In this document: one piece after another, positions 17,899-26,933 of the stretch | How the letters are laid out: each line of letters starts with the position of its first letter | Position numbering within the stretch: the first letter of the stretch is position 1 | Source of the DNA: JBGTCD01 sp041749015 | GTDB taxonomy: Bacteria; Bacteroidota; Bacteroidia; Cytophagales; Cyclobacteriaceae | Assembly: GCA_041749015.1 (NCBI GenBank) | Contig: JBGTCD010000064.1 | Coordinates: forward strand, 153,931-217,930 | DNA: 64,000 bases | Direction of reading: 5' to 3' | The notes under the pieces: model-generated | What the model was told of the DNA's origin: nothing | Seen by the model: only the letters and a program-made list of their open reading frames with translations | The model's database searches: none | Position numbers and translations under genes: made by a program

Positions 17899-19284
17899 AT
17901 GTTGAAAACGTGGAAATTCAAGGGGATTTTAAAGCCAACCGGCTGGCTGGTGCCTGGATATGTCCATATCGGTAAGGATGGAAAAATTGTTAGTGTTTCT
18001 GATAAAAACCAGCATCCCGAATTAAAGATCGATGAGGTCAACGGCTACGCCTTTCCAGGATTTCAAAATGCACATTCCCATGCCTTTCAGTATGCCATGG
18101 CCGGGTTGGCAGAGATACATCCCAAGGGTGCAGGTGCCGGGGATTTTTGGTCCTGGCGGGAGGCTATGTTTGGTGTCGCACTAAAGGTTGGTCCGGAGGC
18201 ATTAAGGGCCATTGCCACCATGCTTTACAGGGAAATGCTGGCCCATGGCTATACCCAGGTGGTGGAATTTCACTACCTCCACCATGACAGCGGCGGTAAT
18301 GGTTACTCCAACCCCGCTGAAATTGGCATTCAACTCATGGAAGCGGCGCATGTAGCAGGCATCCGCATCACCCTGGTGCCGGTATATTATCATATGGGCG
18401 GATTTGGTAAGCCCGCCGGTCCAAAGCAAAAACGGTTCATCTCTCCTGATGTTGGTGCCTATGCCCGCCTCCTAGAAGCCGCAGATAATCATGCCCATAA
18501 TAATTTAGAAATGGCCAAAACAGGATATGGGATCCATTCCCTGAGGGCTGTAGACCCAGAAGAGGTCCATGATATTATCGGTTTGAGGGATTCTACTTAC
18601 CCATTTCACATTCATGTCGCTGAGCAAAAGCTGGAAGTAGAGGAAGCCCTGGAGCATCTGGGCAAAAGGCCGGTCGAATGGCTTCTTGACCATGCCGACC
18701 CCCGACAAAATTTTCACCTGGTCCATGCCACCCATTTGGCAGAAGAAGAGGTACAAGGCATAGCAGGTTGTGGTGCTCATGTGGTGCTGTGCCCATCCAC
18801 CGAAGGCAATCTTGGGGATGGGATCTTCCCCCTCCGCGATTACCTCGGAGCTAAAGGTGCCTGGTCCATCGGTACGGACAGCCATATCGGCCTTTGCCCG
18901 ATGGAAGAACTGCGGTGGCTGGATTACGGGCAGCGCCTTACCACCCATAAAAGAGATGTTTTTTTAACCGGTGGCGGTCAGGATTCCGGCCTTGAAGCTA
19001 TAAAAATGACCTGGAAGGGGGGTAGAGCAGCGGCAGGATTTGAGGACAAAAGCTTTTTAGAGACTGGTTCAGATTTTGATGCGGTGGTCATGGATGCCAA
19101 TCATCCCCTTATTCAGGACTCCTCACCGGAGTTATTGACTGCCTCAATTATTTATTCCGGTGACAGAGACTGGGTGCTTGGCACCATCGTGAATGGGATC
19201 ATGCGGTATCAAAAATCCGAAGAAAAAAATACAGCCATCAGCAGTCAATTCAGCAAAGCCATTAAATCCCTTTCGATAAGATGA
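17899..19284 (+). CDS. hutF: Formimidoylglutamate deiminase
   Basis: A 461-residue amidohydrolase-superfamily enzyme that deaminates N-formimino-L-glutamate to N-formylglutamate and ammonia. Metal and catalytic motifs are visible: the HxH of NAHSHAFQYAMAG, HIHVAEQ, LVHATH and GTDSHIGLCP. It directly follows the N-formylglutamate amidohydrolase gene without a gap and overlaps the acetyltransferase gene by four bases (ATGA). Product of this enzyme is substrate of its neighbour, which supports both assignments. A guanine-deaminase-like role is the less likely alternative. Confidence 0.93.
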   Translation: MLKTWKFKGILKPTGWLVPGYVHIGKDGKIVSVSDKNQHPELKIDEVNGYAFPGFQNAHSHAFQYAMAGLAEIHPKGAGAGDFWSWREAMFGVALKVGPEALRAIATMLYREMLAHGYTQVVEFHYLHHDSGGNGYSNPAEIGIQLMEAAHVAGIRITLVPVYYHMGGFGKPAGPKQKRFISPDVGAYARLLEAADNHAHNNLEMAKTGYGIHSLRAVDPEEVHDIIGLRDSTYPFHIHVAEQKLEVEEALEHLGKRPVEWLLDHADPRQNFHLVHATHLAEEEVQGIAGCGAHVVLCPSTEGNLGDGIFPLRDYLGAKGAWSIGTDSHIGLCPMEELRWLDYGQRLTTHKRDVFLTGGGQDSGLEAIKMTWKGGRAAAGFEDKSFLETGSDFDAVVMDANHPLIQDSSPELLTASIIYSGDRDWVLGTIVNGIMRYQKSEEKNTAISSQFSKAIKSLSIR

Positions 19285-19781
19285 TTGACCCCATTATCCG
19301 ACCTATTACCAAAGGTGACAACCCCGGCATTAAACAGGTGATCCAGACTGTTATGCCTGAATTTGGGGCTTCCGGTGAGGGTTTTGCGATCCATGATGAG
19401 GAGGTTTTGGATATGCATGCAGCCTACATCATTAAAGGGGCTGCCTATTTTGTAATAGAAGAAAATGGCAAAATTAACGGCGGTGGGGGGATAGGGCCTC
19501 TGGCAGGCGGTGAAGCCAATGTCTGTGAACTCAAAAAAATGTACCTGATGCCTGAGGCAAGGGGGAGAAACCTGGGTCAGCTGGTCCTTGATCGATGCCT
19601 GGACTTTGCAATAAGCTTCGGTTATAAATTTTGCTATCTGGAGACCTTCAGAACTATGGAAAGAGCCCTCGATTTTTACCGGAAAAACGGATTCGAACAG
19701 ATATCAGAGCCAATGGGTAGTACCGGACATTTCAGTTGTGATAAGTTTTTTAAAAAACCACTTTTTGGCGGGCCTAAATGA
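19281..19781 (+). CDS. GNAT-family N-acetyltransferase
   Basis: A 166-residue GNAT protein that transfers an acetyl group from acetyl-CoA to an amine. Motif A is visible as the CoA loop RGRNLGQLVLDRCLDFA (about residues 93-110), preceded by the strand CELKKMYLMPEA and followed by YLETFRTMERALDFYRKNGF (motif B). It overlaps hutF by four bases, so it is in the histidine-degradation transcript, but its substrate is unknown. Its 3' end overlaps the converging gene by eight bases. Confidence 0.88.
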   Translation: MIDPIIRPITKGDNPGIKQVIQTVMPEFGASGEGFAIHDEEVLDMHAAYIIKGAAYFVIEENGKINGGGGIGPLAGGEANVCELKKMYLMPEARGRNLGQLVLDRCLDFAISFGYKFCYLETFRTMERALDFYRKNGFEQISEPMGSTGHFSCDKFFKKPLFGGPK

Positions 19782-20256
19782 TTACAAACACTATAATAAA
19801 GATGATGATCAACGCTATGAACTGGGTATAGTAGTTATTGACAAATAACCCCAGAATTATCAAAAGCTCCTGATCTTCGTCGGACTGGATGGTGCCCTTA
19901 TGACTACCCCCTGAAAATTTAACCAATGTGGTATTATCCCTGATGATTTGCCACCTGGTTTTAAATCCGTTTTGGGATTTCCACTGGTATTTCTGTCCGT
20001 TCAGTTCAATTTTGGCTTTACTAAACCATGAGCTGTATTTGATATTGCCCAGAACCTTATTATCATTTCTATCGATGATTTCTGATTCCTGATGAAATAC
20101 CCCTTTGATGGTAAACCGGTATTTTTTGTCTCGAATGACCCCTATTCCTGACATATTCCAGGAATTCTCTTTCACATAGCCGATTTTTTCACCCTCAAAG
20201 TATAAATTATGGGTATGGCTGAATATTCCTTTTCTCCAGAAGTATGATTTAGCCAT
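19774..20256 (-). CDS. Unknown protein with C-terminal membrane segment
   Basis: A 160-residue protein. Residues 1-125 are predicted beta-rich with many aromatic and charged residues (YFWRKGIFSHTHNLYF, KIELNGQKYQWKS), somewhat like the tubby/LURP-type barrel. Residues about 137-160 are strongly hydrophobic and Ile-rich, forming a C-terminal membrane anchor that ends the protein. It converges with the acetyltransferase gene and overlaps its end by eight bases. I do not recognise a characterised family. Confidence 0.65.
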   Translation of the reverse strand: MAKSYFWRKGIFSHTHNLYFEGEKIGYVKENSWNMSGIGVIRDKKYRFTIKGVFHQESEIIDRNDNKVLGNIKYSSWFSKAKIELNGQKYQWKSQNGFKTRWQIIRDNTTLVKFSGGSHKGTIQSDEDQELLIILGLFVNNYYTQFIALIIIFIIVFVII

Positions 20257-20442
20257 ATTTCAATTTTTTCTAAAAAAAATAATTTCCGTCTTCATTTTCG
20301 GGGTAAAATTGTTTTGTGGTAGGTATTTTCAATTAAGCGGGTCAATTTGCATTTGGGTAAAATAAGAGTACTTGAATATTGCCTCCAATTTTGCGAGAGC
20401 CAAAAACTTGAGTAAATTAGAAAAGTAAACCGCCGCACCCTT

Positions 20443-21156
20443 ATGTCCAAAAAAATAAAAACCACTCAATGTGAAATGTGTCTTGGCCGCAAAAAGTCCA
20501 TGTTTTCACAACTTGGCAGGGATATGTTGTGCGCCATTGACCGGAACAAGAGCACCATCGAACACGATAAAGGTCAGATGTTGTTCCTGGAAGGCACCGC
20601 TCCTCTGGGCCTTTTTTGTATTAATGAGGGCAAAGTTAAAATTTATAAAACCGGAGAATCCGGAAAAGAGCAAATCATCAGAATCGCACAAACAGGGGAG
20701 TTTTTAGGGTACAGAGCCCTCCTGGCTGATGAGTCTTATGCGTCTTCTGCAGCCATACTTGAAAATGCCAAGGTCTGCTTTATCCCTAAAGAAAACTTCA
20801 TCCAGGTTTTTAACCATGACACCGAATTTCGTAACAAGCTCATCCGGCATTTGAGTCAGGAACTTGGGATCGTTGAGCAGAAAATGGCGGACCTTGCTCA
20901 AAAATCTGTCAGGGAGCGGCTTGCTGGTACTCTTTTAATGCTCAAGGAAACCTATGGGATCGATGGTGAAAAAAGTCAGAAAATCAATATTGCACTCACT
21001 AGGGAAGACCTTGCTAATTTAGTGGGCACTGCTACAGAAACTGTCATCAGGCTGTTGTCCGAATTTAATAAAGATGGCCTCATTCAGCTATCAGGCAAAA
21101 AGATCGCCATCCTGTCCACCGATAAGCTTGCCAAGCAGGCCGGGCTATATGGATAA
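20443..21156 (+). CDS. Crp/Fnr-family transcription regulator
   Basis: A 237-residue regulator: N-terminal Cys pair C10-C13, cyclic-nucleotide-like effector domain (about 30-150) and a C-terminal helix-turn-helix (about 190-215, LTREDLANLVGTATETVIRLL). C112 in AKVCFIP aligns with Cys122 of E. coli FNR, but a Cys at the usual third N-terminal position is missing; C30 is the nearest candidate. An oxygen-sensing iron-sulfur cluster is therefore possible but not assured. It sits just upstream of the cbb3 oxidase operon on the same strand, a common place for the regulator of microaerobic respiration. Confidence 0.9.
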   Translation: MSKKIKTTQCEMCLGRKKSMFSQLGRDMLCAIDRNKSTIEHDKGQMLFLEGTAPLGLFCINEGKVKIYKTGESGKEQIIRIAQTGEFLGYRALLADESYASSAAILENAKVCFIPKENFIQVFNHDTEFRNKLIRHLSQELGIVEQKMADLAQKSVRERLAGTLLMLKETYGIDGEKSQKINIALTREDLANLVGTATETVIRLLSEFNKDGLIQLSGKKIAILSTDKLAKQAGLYG

Positions 21157-21233
21157 AATACCATGACCAAAGTCATTTTTGGCCCTGTCCATAGTCATTC
21201 CCAATTACTTCCTGAAAATTTACCTTTGAACCC

Positions 21234-21902
21234 TTGGTTGATGGTATACAATATCAGGAAATGGTCTCAGAAGATATCAAAAAAACACTTTCGGAAGATC
21301 GGGCCATTGGCCTTCTGGGCCAGCTTTTCAAGGTTGTTACCACAGCACCAATAAATAAGCCCGGCGGACGGATTTTGAAATTCAACTCCGGGCATTTTAA
21401 GACCATGCGCCTTGATTTTTGGGAACATTTCAACGCCCAATTGAGAGAAAACAACATTGTTGAAATCCCCCCACTTCTAAAGGATGAGTTGCACCTGATT
21501 ACGCCTAAAAATCTTTCGAAAATTGATGGTCACCATATCCTCTGGCAATTCCATGGCAAAGAGTATCCGGATGCACTTTTAAAATCTGCCAACCATATTT
21601 TCAGGGCTGACTTAAGGGCAGGGCTATTAATCGTTTCACCTGAGACATTATCAAAATCCTATCGAAAAAAAGAAAGTGATATGGTTCAGTTAGCTCACGA
21701 ACATTTTAAAAATGTAGGGTTTATAAAGTTGCCCTGGACTGAGCTTCATCAGGCCTTAATTTACGCAAGGCAAAACAGGTTTTCTCTGATAGTAATCCCT
21801 GAAATTAAAAAAAGTTTAATCCAAAAATTTTTGAAGTCTGCGGATACCGCAGATAAAAAACTTTTCAATACCATGATTTTACTCTATCCCGACATGACCT
21901 AA
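21234..21902 (+). CDS. Unknown protein between Fnr-like regulator and ccoI
   Basis: About 222 residues if the TTG at 21234 starts it, or 213 from the ATG at 21261; an in-frame stop at 21213 limits the 5' end. No signal peptide, membrane helix or metal-binding Cys is seen. The second half (LLIVSPETLSKSYRKK, then RFSLIVIPEIKKSLIQKFL) has alternating strands and helices that could be a universal-stress-like or Rossmann-like fold, but I cannot assign a family. Its place between the Fnr-like gene and the copper-importer gene suggests a link with cbb3 oxidase or redox control. Confidence 0.6.
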   Translation: MVDGIQYQEMVSEDIKKTLSEDRAIGLLGQLFKVVTTAPINKPGGRILKFNSGHFKTMRLDFWEHFNAQLRENNIVEIPPLLKDELHLITPKNLSKIDGHHILWQFHGKEYPDALLKSANHIFRADLRAGLLIVSPETLSKSYRKKESDMVQLAHEHFKNVGFIKLPWTELHQALIYARQNRFSLIVIPEIKKSLIQKFLKSADTADKKLFNTMILLYPDMT

Positions 21903-21922
21903 GGACGATAATTTTTCTTAAT

Positions 21923-21936
21923 ATGATTAATATCAT
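21923..21936. promoter_or_regulatory. FNR-like palindrome upstream of ccoI
   Basis: ATGAT-TAAT-ATCAT is a perfect inverted repeat with the inner TGAT-N4-ATCA core of FNR/FixK sites (TTGAT-N4-ATCAA); only the outermost bases differ. It lies 43 bp before the ccoI start, and a Crp/Fnr regulator is encoded one gene upstream. Confidence 0.5.
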
Positions 21937-21962
21937 GTTTTTTATTACCTTCCACTTCTAAT

Positions 21963-21981
21963 ATTGTATCAACGATACAAT
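21963..21981. promoter_or_regulatory. 19-bp inverted repeat covering the ccoI start codon
   Basis: ATTGTATC-AAC-GATACAAT is a perfect 8-bp inverted repeat whose last two bases are the first two of the ccoI ATG (21980-21982). It could be a repressor operator or an RNA hairpin that hides the start codon. No such structure is seen at the other cco genes. Confidence 0.5.
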
Positions 21982-24412
21982 GGAAGACCTTACCCGACAT
22001 ACCGAAGTGGCCTGTAAACATTGCGGTGATCCCTGTGAAGATGATCAGGTTGTTTATGATGCGGTAAGCTTTTGCTGTCAGGGTTGTGAGCTGGTATACG
22101 AGCTCCTTCACGAATATGGTCTTGAAACTTTTTATCAGGTCGGTGAGACTCCTGGGGTAAGTCTGAAAAAGACCAAATCAACTGACTGGGAGTACCTTGA
22201 CCATGATAATTTCAGCCGTCAGATCATCCTGTATAAGGATGAGCAAATAGCCAAAGTCAGTTTTTACCTGCCGACTATTCATTGCAGTGCATGTATATGG
22301 CTCCTCGAAAAGCTCTACCGGTTGCATCCGGGCATTGCTTCATCCCAGGTTGATTTTAGCAGAAAGGAAGTGGTCATCACCTTCCGTCACAATGAGATCC
22401 GGCTTTCTGAATTGGTTTCATTGCTGCATTCTATTGGCTATACCCCAGATTTTCAAAATGCGGATACCAAAAGAAAGCCTTACCGGAAACTTTGGTACCA
22501 GATAGGCATCGCAGGGTTCTGCTTTGGGAATATCATGCTGTTCTCCCTGCCGGAGTATTTTGGGGCTCCGCTCTTTGTCGGGGAGGGTATGGAAGTTCTG
22601 TTTCCTTATCTCATTGCCCTGTTGGCCTTACCGGTATTTTTTTATAGTGCTCAGGATTATTTTAAATCTTCCTGGGCAGCATTCAGGCAAAGAACGATCA
22701 ATATGGACGTGCCTATTGCCATGGGCATTGTCACACTATTGATCTATAGCTATTGGGAGATATTCACCCATTCTGGACAGGGGTATCTCGATTCATTGGC
22801 AGCCCTGGTTTTTTTCCTCCTCCTGGGCAGGCTATACCAACAAAAAACTTATGACCACCTACGGTTTGACCGGGATTACACCTCTTATTTTCCACTCACA
22901 GCACAGATACTCACCGGAGAGAGCACCAAGGCTGTTGCTTTGGCAGAGTTGGGTGTGGGGGATATTATCATTGTAAAAAATGAAGAAATCATTCCTGCTG
23001 ATAGCATCCTGCTTGATGGCAATGCCAACATCGATTATAGTTTTGTGACGGGTGAATCCGACACGGTAAACACCCGGAAAGGGCAACTGCTGTATGCCGG
23101 AGGGAAGCAATGTGGCACCGCCATCCGGTTAAGAGTGACTAAAAAACCTTCTCAAAGCTACCTTACCAAGCTATGGAACAATGACGCCTTTACCCAGAAT
23201 AAAGAAGAGTACTTTGAGTCCCTCGCCAATAAAATAAGCCGGTATTTTACTCCGGCAATCATCATTATTGCCATTGCTGCCGGTGGCTTCTGGTGGTGGG
23301 CCGGTATGCCCGAAAATGCCCTTCGGGCTTTCACATCCGTGCTCATCATCGCCTGTCCCTGTGCCCTGGCCCTTACCTCACCGGTCACCCTTGGCAGTGC
23401 CATAAGAATATTGGGCAAGGTCCGGTTTTATGTAAAAAATGCTGGTGTGGTGGAGGCCATATCCCGGGCTGATACAATCATCTTTGATAAAACCGGCACA
23501 CTGACCCAGCCCAATGCCTCCGGGATTATTTTTCGTGGAAAAGACCTGAGCGCTGTTGAAAATCAAATGATCTTCACATTGCTGAGCCAATCCATACATC
23601 CTTTGAGCAGGGAGATAAGTGCATTTATAAATGCCCGCATGGATGCTGAGATCACAGATTACAAAGAAGTCGATGGTCAGGGACTCACGGCAAAAATCAA
23701 TGGGATCCCGGTTATGGCCGGCAAATCTGATTTTTTAGACAAAGGACCTGTTTCAGAAATTAGTGAAAATGGCTCTGCTGTACATATAGCTATTGGTGAA
23801 AAATATCTGGGCTATTTTGAATTGAAACAACCCTACAGAGCTAACATGGTAGAAATGATCCGTTCTCTAGGTATGGACTACAGCACGCATCTCCTTTCCG
23901 GAGATAACGAAAAAGATCGGGCGGCCTTTGAAACAATCTTTGGAGAAAGAGAAAACCTGCATTTCAATCAAAGTCCGGAGGATAAACTGGCTTACATCGG
24001 CCGGCTACAGGCTGGCGGCCATACCACCGTCATGCTTGGGGATGGCCTCAATGATGCAGGTGCCCTGAAGAAAAGCGATGTCGGGATCGCCATAACAGAT
24101 CATACCAGTTTTTTCTCCCCGGCTTGTGATGTCATCATGGAAGGCAGTATGCTGGCTCAATTAAAATCCATTTTTGAGTTCTCCAAAAAAAGTATCCGGG
24201 TTATTAAAACAGGGTTTTTTATTTCTCTGATCTATAATATTGTAGGCATTACCATTGCTGTACAGGCTCTTTTGTCGCCTGTTATAGCAGCCATATTGAT
24301 GCCTGTAAGTTCTTTTACAGTGGTGATCTGGGCTGTGGGTGGGACCCGCCTGGCGGCAAAGAAAGCCGGGCTCAAACATCAAAATAACCAACAGAAGTCA
24401 TGGAGATATTAA
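21980..24412 (+). CDS. ccoI: Copper-translocating P1B-ATPase for cbb3 oxidase (CcoI/FixI type)
   Basis: An 810-residue P-type ATPase. The N terminus has a Cys-rich metal-binding region (C12, C15, C19 and FCCQGC at 31-36), then a heavy-metal-associated domain with C102-x2-C105 (HCSACIW). Core motifs: TGES actuator, CPC membrane motif at about 459-461, DKTGTLT with phospho-Asp D503 and GDGLNDAGAL. The FCCQGCELVYELL N terminus and adjacency to ccoS mark the CcoI subtype, which moves copper for insertion into the cbb3 active site. It overlaps ccoS by 13 bp. Confidence 0.95.
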   Translation: MEDLTRHTEVACKHCGDPCEDDQVVYDAVSFCCQGCELVYELLHEYGLETFYQVGETPGVSLKKTKSTDWEYLDHDNFSRQIILYKDEQIAKVSFYLPTIHCSACIWLLEKLYRLHPGIASSQVDFSRKEVVITFRHNEIRLSELVSLLHSIGYTPDFQNADTKRKPYRKLWYQIGIAGFCFGNIMLFSLPEYFGAPLFVGEGMEVLFPYLIALLALPVFFYSAQDYFKSSWAAFRQRTINMDVPIAMGIVTLLIYSYWEIFTHSGQGYLDSLAALVFFLLLGRLYQQKTYDHLRFDRDYTSYFPLTAQILTGESTKAVALAELGVGDIIIVKNEEIIPADSILLDGNANIDYSFVTGESDTVNTRKGQLLYAGGKQCGTAIRLRVTKKPSQSYLTKLWNNDAFTQNKEEYFESLANKISRYFTPAIIIIAIAAGGFWWWAGMPENALRAFTSVLIIACPCALALTSPVTLGSAIRILGKVRFYVKNAGVVEAISRADTIIFDKTGTLTQPNASGIIFRGKDLSAVENQMIFTLLSQSIHPLSREISAFINARMDAEITDYKEVDGQGLTAKINGIPVMAGKSDFLDKGPVSEISENGSAVHIAIGEKYLGYFELKQPYRANMVEMIRSLGMDYSTHLLSGDNEKDRAAFETIFGERENLHFNQSPEDKLAYIGRLQAGGHTTVMLGDGLNDAGALKKSDVGIAITDHTSFFSPACDVIMEGSMLAQLKSIFEFSKKSIRVIKTGFFISLIYNIVGITIAVQALLSPVIAAILMPVSSFTVVIWAVGGTRLAAKKAGLKHQNNQQKSWRY

Positions 24413-24600
24413 TACCGATTATTCTCATTAGTCTATTGGTAGCCTTAGGGTTTCTGGCGGCCTTTATCTGGGCTGTGCGATCGGGGCAGTATGATGACGC
24501 AGAAACTCCTGCTTACAGAATGCTTTTCGATAACGATAAGCCTGCAGAAGACAAAAAAGAAAAATTATCAACCAAAAATAAACCTGGCACTAATTCATAA
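24400..24600 (+). CDS. ccoS: cbb3 oxidase maturation protein CcoS
   Basis: A 66-residue single-pass membrane protein: helix at about 4-26, then the family motif AVRSGQYDDAETPAYRML followed by a charged tail. CcoS is needed for cofactor insertion into cbb3 oxidase. It overlaps the 3' end of ccoI by 13 bp and ends 11 bp before ccoNO, so translation is probably coupled. Confidence 0.93.
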   Translation: MEILIPIILISLLVALGFLAAFIWAVRSGQYDDAETPAYRMLFDNDKPAEDKKEKLSTKNKPGTNS

Positions 24601-24611
24601 CCACGTAAACT

Positions 24612-26738
24612 ATGTTAGTAGAAAAATTCCATTACGATAATAAAATCGTAAAGTACTTCCTCATCGCCACAGTGGTGTGGGGAATCATTGGCATGCTGGT
24701 AGGCTTGCTTGCTGCCATACAATTGTTTTGGCCTGCGGCCAATATCAACGAATGGACCACATACGGAAGGATCCGACCCCTGCATACCAATGCGGTAATC
24801 TTTGCCTTTGTCGGTAACGCCATCTTTACAGGTGTGTATCATTCGATGCAGCGCCTGCTCAAGGCAAGGATGTACAGTGACCTCCTGAGCTGGTTTCATT
24901 TTTATGGATGGCAGCTCATCATAGTATCCGCAGTTATTACATTGCCACTTGGCCTTACTTCTTCAAAAGAATATGCGGAACTGGAGTGGCCCATCGACAT
25001 TGCCATCACTCTGGTATGGGTAGCTTTCGGGGTGAATATGATAGGCACTTTGCTCAGACGCAGGGTCAAGCATATGTATGTGGCGATTTGGTTTTATCTG
25101 GCCTCTTTTATCACGGTGGCGGTACTGCACCTGGTCAATAGTGCGGCCCTGCCGGTGAGTTTGTTTAAAAGTTACTCCGCTTATTCAGGCGTGCAGGATG
25201 CCCTGGTCCAATGGTGGTATGGCCACAACGCGGTGGCATTTTTTCTAACCACACCATTTTTGGGTTTGATGTATTATTATCTGCCCAAAGCTGCTAACCG
25301 GCCAATTTATTCCTATAAGCTTTCGATCGTGCATTTCTGGGCCTTGATATTCATCTATATCTGGGCCGGACCCCACCACCTGCTATATACAGCATTGCCC
25401 GAATGGGCTCAGGCACTGGGAACAGCCTTCTCGATCATGCTCATAGCCCCATCATGGGGGGGGATGGTCAACGGCCTCCTCACCTTGCGCGGGGCATGGG
25501 ATAAGGTAGCAAACGACCCTACCCTGAAGTTTATGATTGTAGCCCTTACGGCCTATGGTATGGCCGTATTTGAAGGGCCTATGCTCTCTCTTAAAAATGT
25601 AAATGCCATCGCCCACTATACGGACTGGATTGTGGCTCACGTCCATATTGGCGGATTAGGATGGAATGGATTCCTCACATTCGCCATGCTATACTGGCTG
25701 GTCCCTAAGCTTTGGAATACCGTCCTTTACTCAAAAAAATTGGCCAATATGCACTTCTGGCTAGGTACCCTCGGGATTATCTTCTATGCACTGCCCCTAT
25801 ATGTGGCTGCGCTGACCCAGTGGTTTATGTGGGAAGAATTTAATGCTGACGGACTCCTTGAAAATCCTAATTTTATTTCTACTGTAACGGAAATAATGCC
25901 CATGTATATGCTGCGGGCATTAGGAGGTGCCATCTATCTGGCCGGTGTCATTGTAATGACTTACAATCTATGGAAAACAGCTAAAGCCGGTTCATTCCAG
26001 AATAATGAAGCTGATGAAGCCCCTGCCCTTGAAAAAACCAATGTAGCCAACGAATACTGGCACAGGGTATGGGAGCGTAAGCCATTGTTTTTTGCCTTGC
26101 TGGCCACCATTGCCATCCTGATCGGTGGAGTTTTGGAGTTGGTGCCTTCTTTCATGCTCAAATCCAAGGACATTACCACGATAGAAACGGTGAAGCCTTA
26201 TACCCCTCTTGAGCTTCAAGGCAGAGATATCTATATTTCCGAAGGATGCGTAGGCTGCCATTCGCAAATGATCCGGCCGTTCCGGTCAGAGACCGAGCGT
26301 TATGGTGATTATTCCAAAGCCGGAGAGTTTGTGTATGACAGGCCTTTCCTATGGGGCTCCAAGCGTACAGGGCCTGATCTCCACCGTATTGGTGTCAAAT
26401 ACAGTGATTCCTGGCATTATTTCCATATGGAAGATCCAACATCCATGACCGAAAACTCTAACATGCCACCATATCCGCATTTGTTGTCCTCCAAAATTGA
26501 TCTTAGTACTACTGAAGCGAAGATCAACACCATGAGAAAGCTTGGAGTGCCTTATGAGGAAGGGTTTGAGAAAGAAGCCAATGAGCATCTGCTGCGGCAA
26601 GCCAATGGCATTGTAGAGCGGCTCAAAACAGATGGGATCGAGACCATCCCTGAGGCAAAAATAGTAGCCCTGATCGCCTACCTGCAACGGTTAGGCACCG
26701 ATATCAAATTAGAAGAAAAACCCACTTTAAGAGAATAA
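24612..26738 (+). CDS. ccoNO: cbb3 cytochrome oxidase fused subunits I and II (CcoN-CcoO)
   Basis: A 708-residue fusion. Residues 1 to about 470 are the heme-copper oxidase subunit with about 12 membrane helices and His-rich segments (RIRPLHTNAVIF, WWYGHNAVAFF, GPHHLLYT, AHVHIGGLGWNGF). A linker leads to a further membrane helix and the CcoO part with one heme c site C546-V-G-C-H550 and its axial-Met region (SNMPPYPHL). It reduces oxygen to water with high affinity in the inner membrane. Fused CcoNO is typical for Bacteroidota; in Proteobacteria the two are separate proteins. Confidence 0.96.
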   Translation: MLVEKFHYDNKIVKYFLIATVVWGIIGMLVGLLAAIQLFWPAANINEWTTYGRIRPLHTNAVIFAFVGNAIFTGVYHSMQRLLKARMYSDLLSWFHFYGWQLIIVSAVITLPLGLTSSKEYAELEWPIDIAITLVWVAFGVNMIGTLLRRRVKHMYVAIWFYLASFITVAVLHLVNSAALPVSLFKSYSAYSGVQDALVQWWYGHNAVAFFLTTPFLGLMYYYLPKAANRPIYSYKLSIVHFWALIFIYIWAGPHHLLYTALPEWAQALGTAFSIMLIAPSWGGMVNGLLTLRGAWDKVANDPTLKFMIVALTAYGMAVFEGPMLSLKNVNAIAHYTDWIVAHVHIGGLGWNGFLTFAMLYWLVPKLWNTVLYSKKLANMHFWLGTLGIIFYALPLYVAALTQWFMWEEFNADGLLENPNFISTVTEIMPMYMLRALGGAIYLAGVIVMTYNLWKTAKAGSFQNNEADEAPALEKTNVANEYWHRVWERKPLFFALLATIAILIGGVLELVPSFMLKSKDITTIETVKPYTPLELQGRDIYISEGCVGCHSQMIRPFRSETERYGDYSKAGEFVYDRPFLWGSKRTGPDLHRIGVKYSDSWHYFHMEDPTSMTENSNMPPYPHLLSSKIDLSTTEAKINTMRKLGVPYEEGFEKEANEHLLRQANGIVERLKTDGIETIPEAKIVALIAYLQRLGTDIKLEEKPTLRE

Positions 26739-26741
26739 GCT

Positions 26742-26933
26742 ATGTTTAAATATTATTTTGAAAAAGTCGAAAACGTAGAAATTTTCCCAATTATTTCACT
26801 GGGGATCTTCTTCATATTCTTTCTGGTGTTGCTGGTCTGGGTGGTCCGGGCTGATAAAAAATACATTGAAGAAATGAAAAATATGCCTTTGGAAGGGAAT
26901 CCAAAAGATGAATCAAAAAACTCTATACCATGA
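26742..26933 (+). CDS. ccoQ: Small cbb3 oxidase subunit (CcoQ-like)
   Basis: A 63-residue single-pass membrane protein: short N-terminal amphipathic part, helix at about 17-37 (IISLGIFFIFFLVLLVWVVR) and a charged tail. Position between ccoNO (3-bp gap) and ccoP (4-bp overlap) and size identify it as the CcoQ-like assembly or stability subunit. Sequence conservation in this family is low, so the call is mainly positional. Confidence 0.85.
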   Translation: MFKYYFEKVENVEIFPIISLGIFFIFFLVLLVWVVRADKKYIEEMKNMPLEGNPKDESKNSIP

